Both the position numbers and the translations under genes were made by a program. From NCBI GenBank assembly GCA_023238725.1, contig CM041551.1, forward strand, positions 3,557,259 to 3,621,258: 64,000 bases of DNA, read 5' to 3'. This DNA is from Scortum barcoo (taxonomy: Eukaryota; Chordata; Actinopteri; Centrarchiformes; Terapontidae). The notes under the pieces are model-generated. The model did no database searches and had not been told where the DNA came from. It saw nothing but the letters and a program-made list of their open reading frames with translations. Positions within the stretch are counted from its first letter, which is position 1. The number at the start of each line of letters is the position of its first letter. Of the stretch, positions 1-14,200 are shown in pieces.

Positions 1-1300
1 CTGTAGATCTGCCCATGAAATAAATATCAGCTCTATAGGAGCAAAACAACATGACTGGGACATCCCGTCTTTTGACTGGGCTCAAACAAAAACAACAGTC
101 ACTTCGAACAGAGGCTCTGACTGAGGCCCTCTGAGCCTTTGGGCCCCTTGAAATGTGCCTATTAAGCCCATTCAGTAATCCCTCCAAGGCAGAGGGGATT
201 CAGTAAAAATGAAAGACATCCGTCTACCTTCAACAAAAATCTTTTTTTTTTCTTTTTATTGAAGTGTAGAGTACTATAGGTATAATAATTCTGCACTGTA
301 TTTGTTTATTCTACAGTTCATTTCCAAACAACATTTATAAATGTGCACCAATTAACATTTATCAAATCTTTTTTTAATTCATTATTTATAATAAAGCCAT
401 TCTGTATGCAAAAAGGCACTCTTTGTCACACAGGGTTAAATAATAATGATTTAAAATGTATATACATGTTATATACATTATATATATAATTCATTTTATT
501 CATAGAGTGCTTTTTAGTTTTACTCAAATACACGTTGCAGTTAAAAAGGCAGGATATTGAAACTAAAATGTTAAAAATATAACTTTAAAAATTTAAAGCA
601 GGCTAAGAGGGGGCGTGAGGGTGCAGCCCCACCACTCCTGGCATCGTAGAGCTTCACTGAATAAGACTTTAAAATTTTACTATTTATTGTTTATGAATGA
701 GCTGTTGTATCATCTGGAATAAAAAGTGGATTAAACATTTTCCACGTTGTCTAAAGTTACTGGTCTCATATTTCTGGCCTCAGTGTCAGTGGTCAGGCTC
801 TCTGTGGAGTGTCAAAGTGAGTGCTTGTTGTTTGATTTTTGTATCGGCCCTGAGCTGCAGAAAAAGCAGCCAGCAGAGCTGTGGACATCTCAGAGTGATG
901 ATGCATCAGAGGAGGAGAGGAGCTCTCAGCAGCCTGAGACTGCTGTTTGCCATTTCTGTCACAAGGTGTCACTATAAACCTTCACTGAGACACTTCAGCT
1001 AAGGTTAAACAGATATAGATGTTTCCCTCTCAGGTTCTTCACATGGAAAGTTATTGGAATTGTTGAACTCATCTAAGAGTGATCTTTTTTATAAAGATGA
1101 CTGTGATTTAGCTTGAAATGACCAGAAATTGATATTTTATGTAGAGAATTATTTAAAGAACTATTTATTCATTAATACTCAGTCCGTCTGTAATACAGGG
1201 GGACTGATCGGTGTAATGTGTACTTTCTGGCAGGAGTCTCTGTATTTTCTAGACTAACTCTAAATCCTGTCATCCCGGTGACATTCCAGTGAAAGGGCGT
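1..1300. other. Intergenic AT-rich sequence, no gene seen
   Basis: The stretch contains poly-T and AT-rich runs around 240-700 and only short open frames without family features. I see no splice-bounded coding segment and no RNA gene. It is probably the distal upstream flank of map4. Confidence 0.6.
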
Positions 1301-1600
1301 CTTCCCGGGCAGCGGCCCCGTTCAGCTCCTGCTCCCTCCGCTCATTGGACCGCTCACGTCCCGTACAAGGAGTCAAACTCCTCCATTGAACACATACGGT
1401 GTCTGTCAAAAATACACTCGCTGACGACGAGGGGCTTGCCCAAGATTTGGAAGGTGTGATTGGACAAGATTTTCGTCACTCAAAGACCAGCGTCAGTTTC
1501 ATTGGATAAAAAGTGAGCCAGTCACCGAGTTCGAGCTGTGATTGGAGGAGAGCCTCTCGGCAGAGGAGCAGGTTAGTCTGCGGCCAGGGGAGCGCACACT
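1300..1600 (+). promoter_or_regulatory. Probable main map4 promoter with four inverted CCAAT boxes
   Basis: This stretch is richer in GC and CpG than its surroundings. It carries four copies of ATTGG, the reverse of the CCAAT box, at 1344-1348, 1459-1463, 1501-1505 and 1541-1545. The last three are spaced 42 and 40 bases apart, close to four helical turns. No TATA box is evident. NF-Y sites in this orientation just upstream of a start are typical of TATA-less vertebrate promoters. The position directly before a strong splice donor at 1677 supports the promoter call. The start site itself cannot be fixed from sequence. Confidence 0.6.
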
Positions 1601-1676
1601 CGGGTGGGCGGATCGTAGCTGCGACAGTGACGCTCGGAGATTCCCGACAAACTTGTGAAAAAACAGACAACTAACG
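1560..1676 (+). other. map4: Non-coding first exon of map4 (5' UTR), left end uncertain
   Basis: The GC-rich stretch ends at a consensus donor, ACG then gtgagt, at 1677. It has no ATG frame that would continue into the next exon. The first coding exon at 19302 opens only two bases before its ATG, so the bulk of the 5' UTR must come from an upstream exon, and this is the best candidate. The left boundary is a guess based on the promoter elements. Confidence 0.5.
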
Positions 1677-2154
1677 GTGAGTCGCGTTGAAATATGGACA
1701 TTGTGATTTACCCGCCGTGCGTGGGTACCTGTGTTGTCCGCAGCGAGCTCGGGGGGGACGGTGGACAGCTGTATTAGTTGTTGCAGTGAAGTGACGGTGA
1801 TTTTGGATGAGTGATCTCACAGCACGCATCACAGCCACGGTGTGCTGAGTGATGCCTTCAGGTGCTCCTCGGACACTGTCGCTACAGAGAGGCAGTTGGC
1901 TGAATGCGCAGTAATAATGTGCCTGCCCTGTTTATGAAGTGTCAGTCGGAGGGGGTTATTCGTTATATTTCTTGAAGCCCCCGTTGCTAACACTGACTGT
2001 CATGTTTACTACTAAGGTGGTGTCGTTCACGTGAAACCGAATATGGTGGTTCCGAAATTCCCGTCAGCACTCAGGGCAGCATGGGTGCGCACAGTGAAGT
2101 TGCACTGTCACAGTAGACAGGGGAGCAAAGTTATGCAAGCTACCCTGAATTCCC

Positions 2155-2176
2155 TGTCTGTCTGTCTGTCTGTCTG
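2155..2176. repeat. (TCTG)n microsatellite
   Basis: About five perfect TCTG units in tandem. Confidence 0.85.
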
Positions 2177-3151
2177 GAGTGAGTTGGACCTGTCCTCCGT
2201 GCAGACGACTGATCAGCAAAGCTACACCCTGTAGCTGACCTCCATAGACTTTACTCTGTGCATGCATAGACTTCAGACCCCCATTGTTAGATGGGGTGTG
2301 TGGGTTAGTATCTGTATTGTTTGTCAGTGCAGTCCAATTGATTACAAGTCTGAAGAGACAGGTATTTTCCCACTCTCTGATTGTTGTTTTAGCTCTTATC
2401 ACTGCTTATCATTGGCAGCTTGTGCTGGTGAAACACAGAGATAAGCTTCTCAGGCATTTACTTTCTTTCTCTTTGCTCAGATAGAGTAACTTAATTATGA
2501 TAGAGCTTACTTAGTCACTACAACTGATCATCATCATCAGGTCATTTGCTGATGAATAGAATGACAAACCAGCTGAAAGAAGTATCTGTCTGTCTATCTC
2601 AAGCAAAAGTCAGTTCCAGCTCACAGCCATTCATTTGGACAACATTAGATCATATTATTACATTATGACTCAGCTGAACATTGATTAAAAAATACAGCAT
2701 AACATACAGCCAGCCCTAAGTGCCATCCCAGGACTGTTCTCGATCAACAAGAACATAGTATCATACTATAACAATAAATTAAATATATAATTTATAATAA
2801 TCTGTACTCTTAGGAGCATAATAATAACATAATATATATATAGATTATATGCATAACATTATATGTTGGTCTATTCATATAAAGTCATATGATAACATAC
2901 CATATACCACTAGTATCATATTATTTAAATGGGACATTACAGCAGTGTGAGAAATGACCAACATTTATCATGTTTGTAGTTTTTTTTCCTTCATTAAACC
3001 ATTTTGAAGGAAAATGGTCTACACTGATGGTCCTCTCCAGTGTGTTAATGAGAACTAACTGGTCAATAATCATTAAACATTCATGCAGAACACTGAGCAC
3101 AGCACATACTTTAGCTCAACAGCCAACCAGTCAAACCCACATCTGCTCATT

Positions 3152-3420
3152 CAAGGTTCAAGATTCAAGAAGATTCAAGAATTCATTGTCATTTTCACAA
3201 CAATTTACATCAAGCAATCCTTGGTAATGAAATTCCTAAATTTCACAGGCTCCCTAAACAATGCTAAAAAATATTAACAAGAATAGAAACACTCAACAAA
3301 AGATAGATTAACAAATAAAATATAAAATAAATAACAGCACTAGAGTAATATAGTAAAAAATATAGACCTAAAATATAAATTATACAATTAGCTAAGTAAA
3401 TATATAACCAAAACCTTTGG
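3152..3420 (-). mobile_element. Antisense LINE 3' end fragment
   Basis: The left edge has short TTCAAGA-type tandem units followed by a segment meaning, on the reverse strand, 'tail of a non-LTR element'. Teleost LINE and SINE tails commonly end this way. The layout resembles the left edge of the better-preserved copy at 41775. No coding remnant is left. Confidence 0.45.
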
Positions 3421-5269
3421 CATCTTCTGTCTGTTGTGTTGCATCTGACTGCTCCAGCTGCGTTAGACTGGTCTCACTGGGCTGACAGCTGTAATACCCA
3501 GCTGCAGTTGGCCAGGTTAGGAACTCTGATCCCACAACGTCCACAGGGAAAACTCCCGGTGCTCCCAGTGACCAGTCCGACGATGCCTCATGACATAAAA
3601 GAGCGTAGACCTGTGTGCTCTCAACTGTTCACACTTGAACTGGAACATTATAGTACATTTGACACAGAAATTGATATAAAGAGGAATCACAGTGGAGAGG
3701 ATTTCCCCCCTCCCTCCCTTTCTCCCTCCCTGTTACCCTCCTTCTATCTAGATTACTCTCCAATCCTCCCTCAGCCAGATTAGTGAGTGGGAAATAAGAG
3801 GTGGGACTGATCTAAGGCCCTGAATTCATTATGGACCCGATCCAGTCACATCCTAAAATGTCCTGTTGCTTCGCTGTAAGCCTGCCAAAGTGATCAGGTA
3901 TGAGGCCTGAGGGGTGGACAGTTATCAAACAGGTCACAGGCCTCTGTTACTGTCATACCAGCTTTTCCCAGAGTTGCTGAAATGAACAGCTGCAGTGCCT
4001 CTGTGTAAAGTTTCACAGTATGTAGAGTTGAAAGAGTGGTGCTTTGCTGCCCATGGATCAAACACCCCCTAAAATCTCTGTTTTTGCCCTTGGCTAGGTC
4101 CCTCCCAGGTACCCTGCTGTTTCTACAGAGAAAACACTCCAGCAGGAGTAGAAGAAGAGCACGTAAAGAAACTAAAACAGTTCTTGGGAATTTTAAAGTG
4201 AAAAGGCCTGTGTACCAGAGGCTCTTATTCTGAAGGATACAAATATCAGCGCATATAATTTACCGTAATTGTACTGTAATGGTCCAGTATATTTCTTTTG
4301 TTTGTTTGCGTTGGGTGAGACAGTGAAATACAGTCCAGGGAGTCCAGTTGAAGTAACACTTCCCTGAGTTTAGAGGCTTACAGTATTAGACACCAAAATG
4401 CTGCACACCGGTTTATGATATTATGAGGGAGGTATTTACTGCTCTAGAAAGTTCTAATTGCACCTTGCCAGAGGACATTGCATTGCACTGTGGCAAAAGT
4501 TGTGGCACAACTGTTTTGCCAGATGACCCTGCGTTTCTTTGCAAGAGCTCTCTGCGTTGGCCTCCATTCAAAATGAATGGGGTGTGTGTGTTTTTTCATG
4601 TGAGGTCAGTCAGAATTCAGCCTCAGCCCTCTGCTGTCAGCTGTTTCCAGCTATCAGTAATATGATTTGGGGATGTCACAGTGTGTGCATTAGTCTATGT
4701 CAACATGTACAGATATGTGTGTGTGGTGGGGCTGGAGGGGTGGAGTCTCAGATTGCGTGACAACGACGGATTGAATGAATGAAATGATGGAAGGATAGAG
4801 AGCGGAGAGGAAGAATGGGATGGTACAGAGTGAACCGGTCGCAATAATCTCCCCTCTCAACAGCAGCAGCTGGACCAGTGTGTCAGCAGCCAGGCTTTAC
4901 TGCTGCCAATCAGCGCGGCAGAGTGAAGAGTCGGATGTAGCACAGATTGATGGATAGGTAGATGGAGGGATGTAATTAGTGTTTAGCGATTAGTGAGTGT
5001 TTTAAACAAGGAAAGTCAGTGAATCTGAAAAAATTCTCTGTAGATGTCAGGCAATATCGAATATTGCAGATGTTTTGTGAAGGGTAATAACAAGGATGGG
5101 TAACACTACGCCAAATTGAAATAATCAGAGAGGAAGGTCTCATATAAAATAGAACATTATTTACCCAGAGGGCAGTGTTGTAATAGGTACAGTACAACGT
5201 AGACATTTCATTGACATTGAGCAGTAGGTTGTTGTCATTGTTCCACTTTGTATTTGTCACTGTTGTTGT

Positions 5270-5930
5270 TGACACTGTTGAAGTTCTCTCCATGGTGGGT
5301 TCTGTAGTCAAGGATGTATAGTGTAAACAGGAGGGGGCTGACCACACAGCCCTGGGGGGCTGCAGTGTTGGGCATTATAGTGGAGGAGGTATGACTGTGA
5401 GTCTGAACTGTGTGTGACATGTTTGTGAAGAAGTCCAATATGCAGCTGCAGAGTGTGGTGCTCAAGACCAGAGTTTGACTGTCAGTTTCATGAGACGATT
5501 GTGTTGAATGCAGAGTTGAATTTAACAAACGACACTTGAAGTATTGCTGATTTGTTAACACTGAGAGAGGGCAGTGGAGATGACATACTCTGTAGGTTTG
5601 TCCTGAGTGCAAGCTGCTGAGGGTCCAGGCTGGCTGGGATGGTGTCTTTGATGTGCTGAAGAACCAGTTTCTCAAAGCACTTCATCAGAATGGAAAGAAT
5701 GGGAGTGCCACAGGGCAGTAGTCTAGACAGTGCAGACTTTTTAGGTCCAGGAACATTGATGGGTATCTTGAAGCAAGTGGGAACACTTCACTCTGACAGT
5801 GAGATGTTTAAAATGTCAGTGATTACATCAGCTGACTGGTTTGCACAGTTCTTTGTATAAGACCCGCAGCTTTACTCATATTCACTCTCAGCAGCATTCT
5901 CCTCTCATCCACGCAGAAGTTTAAGAAGTG
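5270..5930 (-). mobile_element. Antisense non-LTR retrotransposon remnant with reverse transcriptase pieces
   Basis: Read on the minus strand, the segment shows reverse transcriptase landmarks in the right order. These are RRMLLRVNMSKAAG near 5910-5870, MKCFEKLVLQHIKDTIPASLDP near 5685-5620, the catalytic-region motif FNSAFNTIV near 5520-5490, and a PQGC..SPLLFTLY box near 5355-5310. The frame is interrupted by shifts and the YADD box is not recognisable, so the copy is dead. Motif style suggests the CR1/L2/Rex1 group of fish LINEs; the exact family needs a repeat library. Confidence 0.8.
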
Positions 5931-7062
5931 ATCTTAAACCCCATTTTTACAACACGTCATGCAGGTCCATAGAGAGGGCTCGTTGTTTATCCCATTTGAA
6001 TCATTTCTTTGCTTTCTTAGCTTATTAGCTTCTTAGTTTTGTCATATTATGAGTAAGAATGGAGATGAAACTTGGAAAGGAACCCAAATAAGTGTGTGCA
6101 ACTATTAGGAATGTAAAGAATTTAAAATACATCACCCTCTGATGTTTTTTAGCTGTGGATGAGTTTGTCTCCACTACATGTGTGTGACAGTGTTTACTCT
6201 TGATTTAGAGTTTGACCTGTGTGTGTCTGTTAGTGTGTCCATGCTGCTTTGCATTCCATTGCGATGTGTTCATCTTCGCTCTGCAACAATACTGCATAGT
6301 TCCCAAAGACACCCAAAGAGTGTGTGTGTTTGTGTGTGTGTGTGTTCGTGTGTGTATGTGTGTAGGCGAGACCATGGGGACATACAGGGAATTCATTCAG
6401 TCACTGTTGCTCAGTGTCTTTTCCAAACGGAGGGAGGGAAGGAGAGAGGAGAAAACGAGTGAAAGGAGGAAAGGGAGGTAATGATGGAGGTTGTGGACAT
6501 CATTACCTGTCTGTCCGTTTGTCTCTCGCTAACATGCCATTGGGCTGCAGCAAGTGTGGAATTATACAGACATGTCCTGAAAGTGACATTGAGACTGTGG
6601 TACTCTATTAGGTCAGGCTGGGCAATATGATTTATAGATGATACTGCAATATATATCAGTATTTTCACATTTCTCTGACATATCATGCTGTTAATTATCC
6701 AAGGCCTTTATTCAGATCACCTGCAGAGCACAGGCCTTTGTTTGAGGCAGGCTTATATTAGAGGCAGGTCTGTATATCCTATTGCATTTGTTTGGTAAGT
6801 AGATTTGATAATGTTTTAATATGAAGGCTCTTTGTTTTCTCACTCACATCACATGTTAAATTTCTCTTACTGCGTTATGAGGTTAACATAACATAACACC
6901 CTTAACATTAACATATCACCCTGCCCTGCTTTTGGAAGATATCTCTGTCATACTTACATACATATACACACTCAGACGGTCAAACACTAGCCCTTTCACT
7001 TAGCCCTCAAACAGGCCCACTGTGAGTTCCATCAAGGCACTGTGTGGGTGTGAGAGCAGAAG

Positions 7063-7064
<2 letters not shown>

Positions 7065-7096
<32 letters not shown>
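7065..7096. repeat. (CA)n microsatellite
   Basis: About 16 CA units without interruption. Confidence 0.95.
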
Positions 7097-7097
<1 letters not shown>

Positions 7098-10000
7098 TAA
7101 CGTTACATAAAGTGGTAGTCTGTGAATGGACCAAACATCAAAGACACCCTGGCTGTTAAGAGCAAATCAGGAGGTCACTGTCTCCTCTGCAGCACACAGA
7201 AATATATGCCAGTTTAGATTTGAAATAGACTTTTTTTTATTAGTTTTATATGAAAACCACCTTCCTACTAACATATTTACTTCCACAGCTGACTTGTCTG
7301 ACAGCAACACTGCCCCAATGTCATATCAGGCATCCATCTGATATGTGTATCCCCATGTAACTGCTTTCTCCCTAACTCCTCTATTCCCTTTCTGTATAGC
7401 TGCCGTAACCATCAAGTAAGTACCTCTAGATTAGTGTTTTGTGTCTATATGGAGACATTTAACACAAAACATACTATTTGAAGGGAATGTGAAAATATTG
7501 CTTGAATTTTCCAGCCAAACTGACCTGCAGTCACCCCTGATGATGACGACTGAGCAATGCTGCAGTTTGTGGTCTGGTAGTGCAGTTTTGTACAAAACAA
7601 AGTGATGACACATTAGTAGAAAAAGTGCACATAATTAACTTTAGCATCCAGGATTGCATCAGTACAGGAAATGCATGCTTAAATGTGATGGTCAGACAAA
7701 GGCTTAAAATGGAGAGGCAGATACTGGCAGGAAGGAAGTGTAATGATTGAAACTTAAAGGTCCCTTGTGGAGTTTGGGGGATTTTTTAAAATATTATAAA
7801 TCCTGCATTGTTTACAGCCTTGTTGACATGGGGGCAGCTTTCTTCAGTACCTGTTGAGGCCTTGCTGTATTTCTTTATGTATTTAATCGCAAATCTTTGG
7901 ATTGTTTCTGTATGCTTTTGAAAATGTAATGGCTATAGCTATCTTTTTTAGTTTTCTCTTCATAACAGTTTTACAGAAATACTTGGGGCACTCTAGTTCT
8001 TGACCCTTTACTTATAAAGTAATTTGCTCTCATCAGTTTACTGTGTCCTGTATTTTTCTATTTTTGTGCTTTTTCACAATCTTCACTCTCCATCATGCAT
8101 CATCACACACACACCTCTCTCCTTTCCCGTGTCAAGTTCCTTCCACTTCTCCCTCACATCAACTATTTCTTACTGCCACAGGATCAGCAGAGCCATCCTT
8201 TACCATCCATCCTCCTCTCCTCCTCTGGAGTCAGATAGTTGACAGATTTTGGAGGCTGTCATGGTTTGAAATCACCACTGTGCATAAGAGCTGTTTTATT
8301 AGTTATAAAGACCTAAAACTGCATCAGAACAATCAGTCAGTAGTTTCAAAACTATTTATGGCATATACATATAGGTCATGGTATTTTATATTCACTCTCT
8401 GTCGTGTTGGACCGACACGCACTTGTTAAAGTATGTAGCCAGTTTATGGGCACAAACTAACTTCCAGGATGATCTATTCTGCTTTAATGTGTCATTAGAC
8501 TATTTTAGTGCAAGTTACATCAGCCTCAAAGTGGAAGTGAAAATTAAGGTTTAAATTTGTCAAGGGATGTGGGTGTTTTTGTCAGTGACTCTCTCTATTG
8601 GACATTTGATCAGAAACATTTAACCAGTTTGGTGCAGTCCTACATCTCCTACACCTCAGTAGCATGCACAGTTCTAACCTGGTAAATGTCTAGATCATTC
8701 AAACTCCACACTCTGAGTTTGTAAAGCATCCCATTCAAAAATGTCTTCATTACCAAGCTGAGATAACCTTGATATCATTAAGTCACTTTTCTTATTATCA
8801 CCCTCAAGGGCCTTTTCAATATTCACAATGTCAACACTTTCTAATTTCAGTTATTAGTTATTCTTGTCTGTGTCCTTTTAAGACGTCTTATCATATAAGC
8901 AAAATGATTAGAATAGACTACACTTTCTGTACCATCCATCGCGGTTTCATGTTAAATGTGCCAAACCTTTTAAAATAAAACAAACTATAGATCATCCTGT
9001 GGCTATAAGATGGATGGATACTGCTCTTTAGCTGCACTTGGCAAAGGAGTTACAAATATTTCTTCTGTCTGGTTAGGACTCTGGGTTATTGCAGTTGTTC
9101 TAACCACAGTGAAAAATACACTAAATTATTCAGCCTCAGACCCACCAACCCTGAACAGGAGAAGTGGATATTGAAAATGTATTGATGATTTCATACATAC
9201 TGTACTAATGGCTCTCATTACAACTGCAAATTTGAATTCATCGATCACTCATTTTTATTGACCATTACAACATTGCTGCAGCACTTTGAAAAGTACAATA
9301 AATTGTGTCCTTGGCGTCCAGGTTACAGCTACAGACTGATCCGCATGTATCTGTAAATGAGGTCATTGTGAGGGACTGGAGGGCCAGAGCATTATGTCAC
9401 CTACTGTACCACATAGCAAGAACATCAACCAGCTCAGTCAGACAAAGTGAGTGTGTTTCGGAGTATCAGGCCAACACACACAGCCCAGGTGATGAACTGA
9501 AAAAACCAGAACAAATATGTCACAAATAATGCGATTAATGAACTCATTTCTCGATCATTCTTAAATAGGAGACATCAAATGTGTCCACAAACTGACTGAG
9601 AGACTGAGACAATATGCAAAAATGACTCACTGTGACCTTTATTAAACTCCCTTTTTAATTACAACAAGGAGCGTCATTCACTCTGTGGGTGCTTTGGGCT
9701 TTAAACATCACACACTTTAGCCAGGCTGCCATCACTTTTTATGCAACAAGCTTCCAAAAATGTGTGTCCTCTCTACTCTGACCCCTTTTATGCAGTATGA
9801 ATATTTTATCAGTAAATCACCCACCACATTTCCTCTCTATGTTTGTTCATCAAGCAAGTGTAGGAAGTCTGAGAGCAAAGTTCACTAAGAAAGCATCGTA
9901 ATGATATACACATATTTATTTGTGTGAGTCTTCCCGTTTTTGTCTTTACCTGTATGTTGTGCGTCTTTCAGCCCTGTAATTCCAATGTGTGGGAGCAACA

Positions 10001-11229
10001 GTGGTTTTGGTTGTGTAACCAAGTGATAGTCAAATGACCAACGGCACATCCACATTAATTCAATCTGAATGAATACTTCACATGCCGCTTCATCCTGTGC
10101 CACAGTGTTTTGGAACTTGATTTTGATTTAGTGTTAGTATTTTGATGAAAATATATAAAAGTTTTGGTCACGTTCTATTCATTTGATTATTTTTAGTTTT
10201 AGTGATGTCATAGTCAACAAAAGATATGCTGTAGTCTAGTTATCATGAGAGAGGCTAAAATTTAATTTGTACATTTTTAATTGTCTAAACATTATGAGGT
10301 TATAGCTATCAAGATGCTGCTCGTTAGATAAAACATCTAAATCAACGTCTGAAGAAGAGATATTTTGGGCCAAACAGTGTGTCATCTGCATATTCTCTGA
10401 GATTTGTTTTTAGTGGGTTATTGTTTTACTAATCAAGATATTACTGACTATCCTTCACTAATTTGTATTTTACTCCATCTCCATTTTTTCAAAAGTTACT
10501 TTTCATATTGTTGTGGTTTTGTTTTCGTCCTGGCAATAATGTTATCAAAGAAAATAGTTTCCATTGACAAAATTAAAACTCTTGGGCCATTGCCAGTTCT
10601 TTCAGGGACTTTTAGAGAACAGAAACTGTGGAACACCCTTTGACTAGAGTTAGATATAGTTTCCCCATTCACAATGTATGGGAAGTTCCTACAACACAAG
10701 AGAGCCCTTCAATTCTTTGCTCTGCAACTGCACCTTTTTACCACACACACACACACCCACACACAGAAAATACACTTTCCATTGCCTGAACGTGATGGAG
10801 TGATGGAGGATCGCTGAGCTGCGCCTGTACACCTCCTGAGTCCAATTAAAACACACAGCTTGTCTGTCTTTCTCTCTCACACACACCCACCATCTCTGTG
10901 ACTTCAGACCACTCCCTTTACTCCGTAACAAACTAGAGGCTCATGGAGCTCTCTCTCTCTCTCTCACTCACCAATGTCTCATCAGTGAGTCGTCTTACTA
11001 GTGGCTGAGCCTGATTGTGAGCATGCCATCAGCTACATACAAAACAACTGTGTGTGTGTAAGAGAGAAAGACAGTCAGGTTCCATGTGTTGCCGTATCAG
11101 TTTCATGGCAACTGTGAACTCATTACCTGAGTTGTCAGCTAAAAAGTGTGTCAGTTTTGTGTGTTTTTATCAGTAGAAAAGGAATATATGGTTGTTCTAA
11201 ACCTTGTATATGAACAGTTTCTGTCTGTG

Positions 11230-11231
11230 TT

Positions 11232-11278
<47 letters not shown>

Positions 11279-11279
11279 A
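11230..11279. repeat. Compound (GT)n(GA)n microsatellite
   Basis: About 12 GT units run directly into about 12 GA units. Confidence 0.95.
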
Positions 11280-14200
11280 GAGAGAAACTGAGCAAGGGCA
11301 AAAAGTCCCTCGTCAGCTGTCTCTCAGCTCAAACAAAAACAGAAGTGTGGCTGCAGAAATACACACCCTGACACACCCACACACCCACATATACACACCC
11401 ACACATACACACACACTGACACATAACATAAACAAACCTTTTTGATCAGGATTGCTTAAATAAGGGTATTTAAGAATTGTGCACCACAACTTCTGGTGCT
11501 TTGTTGGCCGACATACATTATTAGATATATAGATTATACGATTATACAAATCTATGGTATAAATAGTTGGCTGGTGATACCAGCCAGGCCAGTATTTCTG
11601 TTGGGCTCTGTGAAAGCTTTATATGGGCCAAAAGCTCCCACACATGGGTTGTTGGTAGCTCTGTGTGTGTGTTTCTGTCAGGGTGTGTTGACAAAGTGCT
11701 GTGATTGTGCGGCCTGGTGAAACAGACAGAGTGGCCCGGCAGGAATGTCAGCGATAGCATCTCTGTCAGATTAACGCCATGAGGGCCGGACACGGGGACA
11801 CCTTAGAACTCTCACACACACCACACCAAAACACACACATGTAAAAATTATAAGGGTTTTACCATTTTATTGTCTTCTATCATCCCTCAGATGATTGCAA
11901 AACATCTTACAATTTGACTGCTTTAACATTTAGCGGATAAACACTCGGTCTCCACAGTCCAGTCATTCCTCCAGTTAACACAAGAACGTCTGGTAAGGAG
12001 TTTTTATGATATGACACCTTAACATGACATGGACGATTGCCCTGTGGGCGTACTTACAGTTGTAATTTACTGGGTGTGAACAGGTATCAGATAACAGAGT
12101 CTCTTGCCTCCCTGCCCCACTCGTGCTTTCATGTAAACTAACTGAGGGAGGGTCATGCTGTGTGCGTGAGTGTGTGTGTGTTCATGTTAACGATGGCACT
12201 TTTCTTAGAAGTATCCCAGCTTCTCGTAGCCTCTCTCGTCCACACGTGTACTCGAGTAGACGGCAGCAGTCTGTTTCTTTCCCTCAGGTGTGTGTGCAGA
12301 TTAAGAACGCAGGGCGTGACCCAGAGGTTAACAGAGTGAGCTGTGACTGAAGCAGAGGAACTGCTCTGTGCCAAACGACGAGCACGAGCATGAGCTAGTG
12401 ACATACTAAGTGCTGCTTTGTGCTGCCTGACCTTCGAAACGCTGCCCGCTGCTCCGCTTGCTCGCTGGGGCGGCTCCGGTCTGTGAATGTGTTCCTCTTT
12501 GCCCGTGTGTGGCACCGTAGCCTTCAGTGTTGATAGGATATTACTCATGTTGTGTAACCAATCAGGTAGCCCACTTGGCAGGACACTGAGCAAGACTACA
12601 GAGCGGTGACTACAGACTGGAGGAGAGGCAGCTGCATCAGAGCAACAGTAGCATGTTTTTTTTTTATTTTTTATCTGCAATCTGATAGAAAGGATAATAA
12701 TTCCTTTAATTACAAAAATCACCTAACCCCTAATTAGGAGGATTTCCATTTAGTTAATGGTATTTTAGAAACAGTTTTAATTAGTCAAAACTCTGAGTGG
12801 CATAAACAAATGTGAAGTAAACCACATTGTTCTACAAGGTGAAAAGTATACTGCATATATATGGTTTAAACATTAGTAACATGCTATTTACATTTAATCT
12901 TTACTTTAACAGTTATTTAGAGTGAATGTCAGGCTAAGAAAAGAATCCAGTGTAAATACTCTGAATGAGGTTAGACTTGAGGTGCTGTTCCAGTCCAGGG
13001 ACAGAGACAGACAGAGAAAGAGAGAGAGAGAGAGCTAAAAGTCCCTGATCAGCTGTCTCTGTATATCATCTGGAACAAAAAAGTGTGGTTGCAAAGAAAA
13101 AGGGCAAATGGACTCACACAAACACACGTTTACCCCGTCCACATTAAATTGAAGGCTGATAAAAAGGGAGCTGTAGAATAACCATAGAGATGTTTGTATG
13201 TTTTTTGATGGTGACTTTTAATCACCACTTGTGTCAGTTATTTCAGGAGCATTGTTTGGGAAATCACCAAGGTAGAGGAGCACCTTGGTAAATTTCAGAA
13301 GACTAAAGAATATGTAAAAATCTTCAATACTTCTTAAATGATTACTTTCATTTGAAGTGTAATGTGAGAAGCCAATAGCAACAGCCAGTCATGAACTCAT
13401 TCAAGCCGCAATCTGAGCCTCTCTCTCTCTCACACACCCACTCACGTGGTAACTGAGTAAACTGAGCATTTAGAGGAAGTGTCCCACCTCTTATAGAAAG
13501 AGAAATCAGTCAAACTAATGGGATGTTGGAACAATGGCACTGCACTGTGAAGGTGATGTCTTCAAATAGGTTTCCTCTGACCGAAACCTGACAATGTGTA
13601 GTGTACTTTTATATATACGAAAGACAACCAGCAAATCTTAAACTTTTCAAACTTGTAACCGAAATATATTGGAATTTATCTTGGAAAGTTATACTGACAT
13701 AGGTGCTGATTTTGCAGTAGTTTTATCCCTTATCTTCATGTGTCAGCATTACCAACTGACTGAAATAGGGGCAGAAGAGTACAAAAGAACGCACATGTTG
13801 AAATGAACCAGAGATTCCCTTAAATAATGATATTAGACAAGTCCACCTTCCAACCCAGTCAGATTCCTTATTATTACAGGAGTGCCACTTAGCAATACTG
13901 AGTGAATGGAAAGCTTCATTTTACCTTCACATATAGTATATATTCCTCACCTGTTCATTTTCAAGTCACACTTTCTGTCATATGAGCCCTCTCACTGTCT
14001 GAGGGTGACTTCATATACCTGCCCAGACTCCAGTGAGATCAGCGTTTCCCTCTGTGCTTTCTCCATGTCACCTCTCATAACCGTGAAGTCCACATGGTGG
14101 TAATGTAGACACACTAAACAGCCTTGCAGTTGTTTTACAGAAAACTCACTGCACCCAGACATTTAAAGAAATACAATTAGTTTTATTGAAGGCAGGATGT

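Noticed and set aside
5235..5675. 146-codon open frame on the minus strand
   Set aside because: It is part of a decayed LINE reverse transcriptase, not a host gene.
12153..12722. 189-codon open frame on the minus strand, partly CpG-rich
   Set aside because: No recognisable domain, no flanking gene structure, and the composition looks like ordinary intron; treated as chance.
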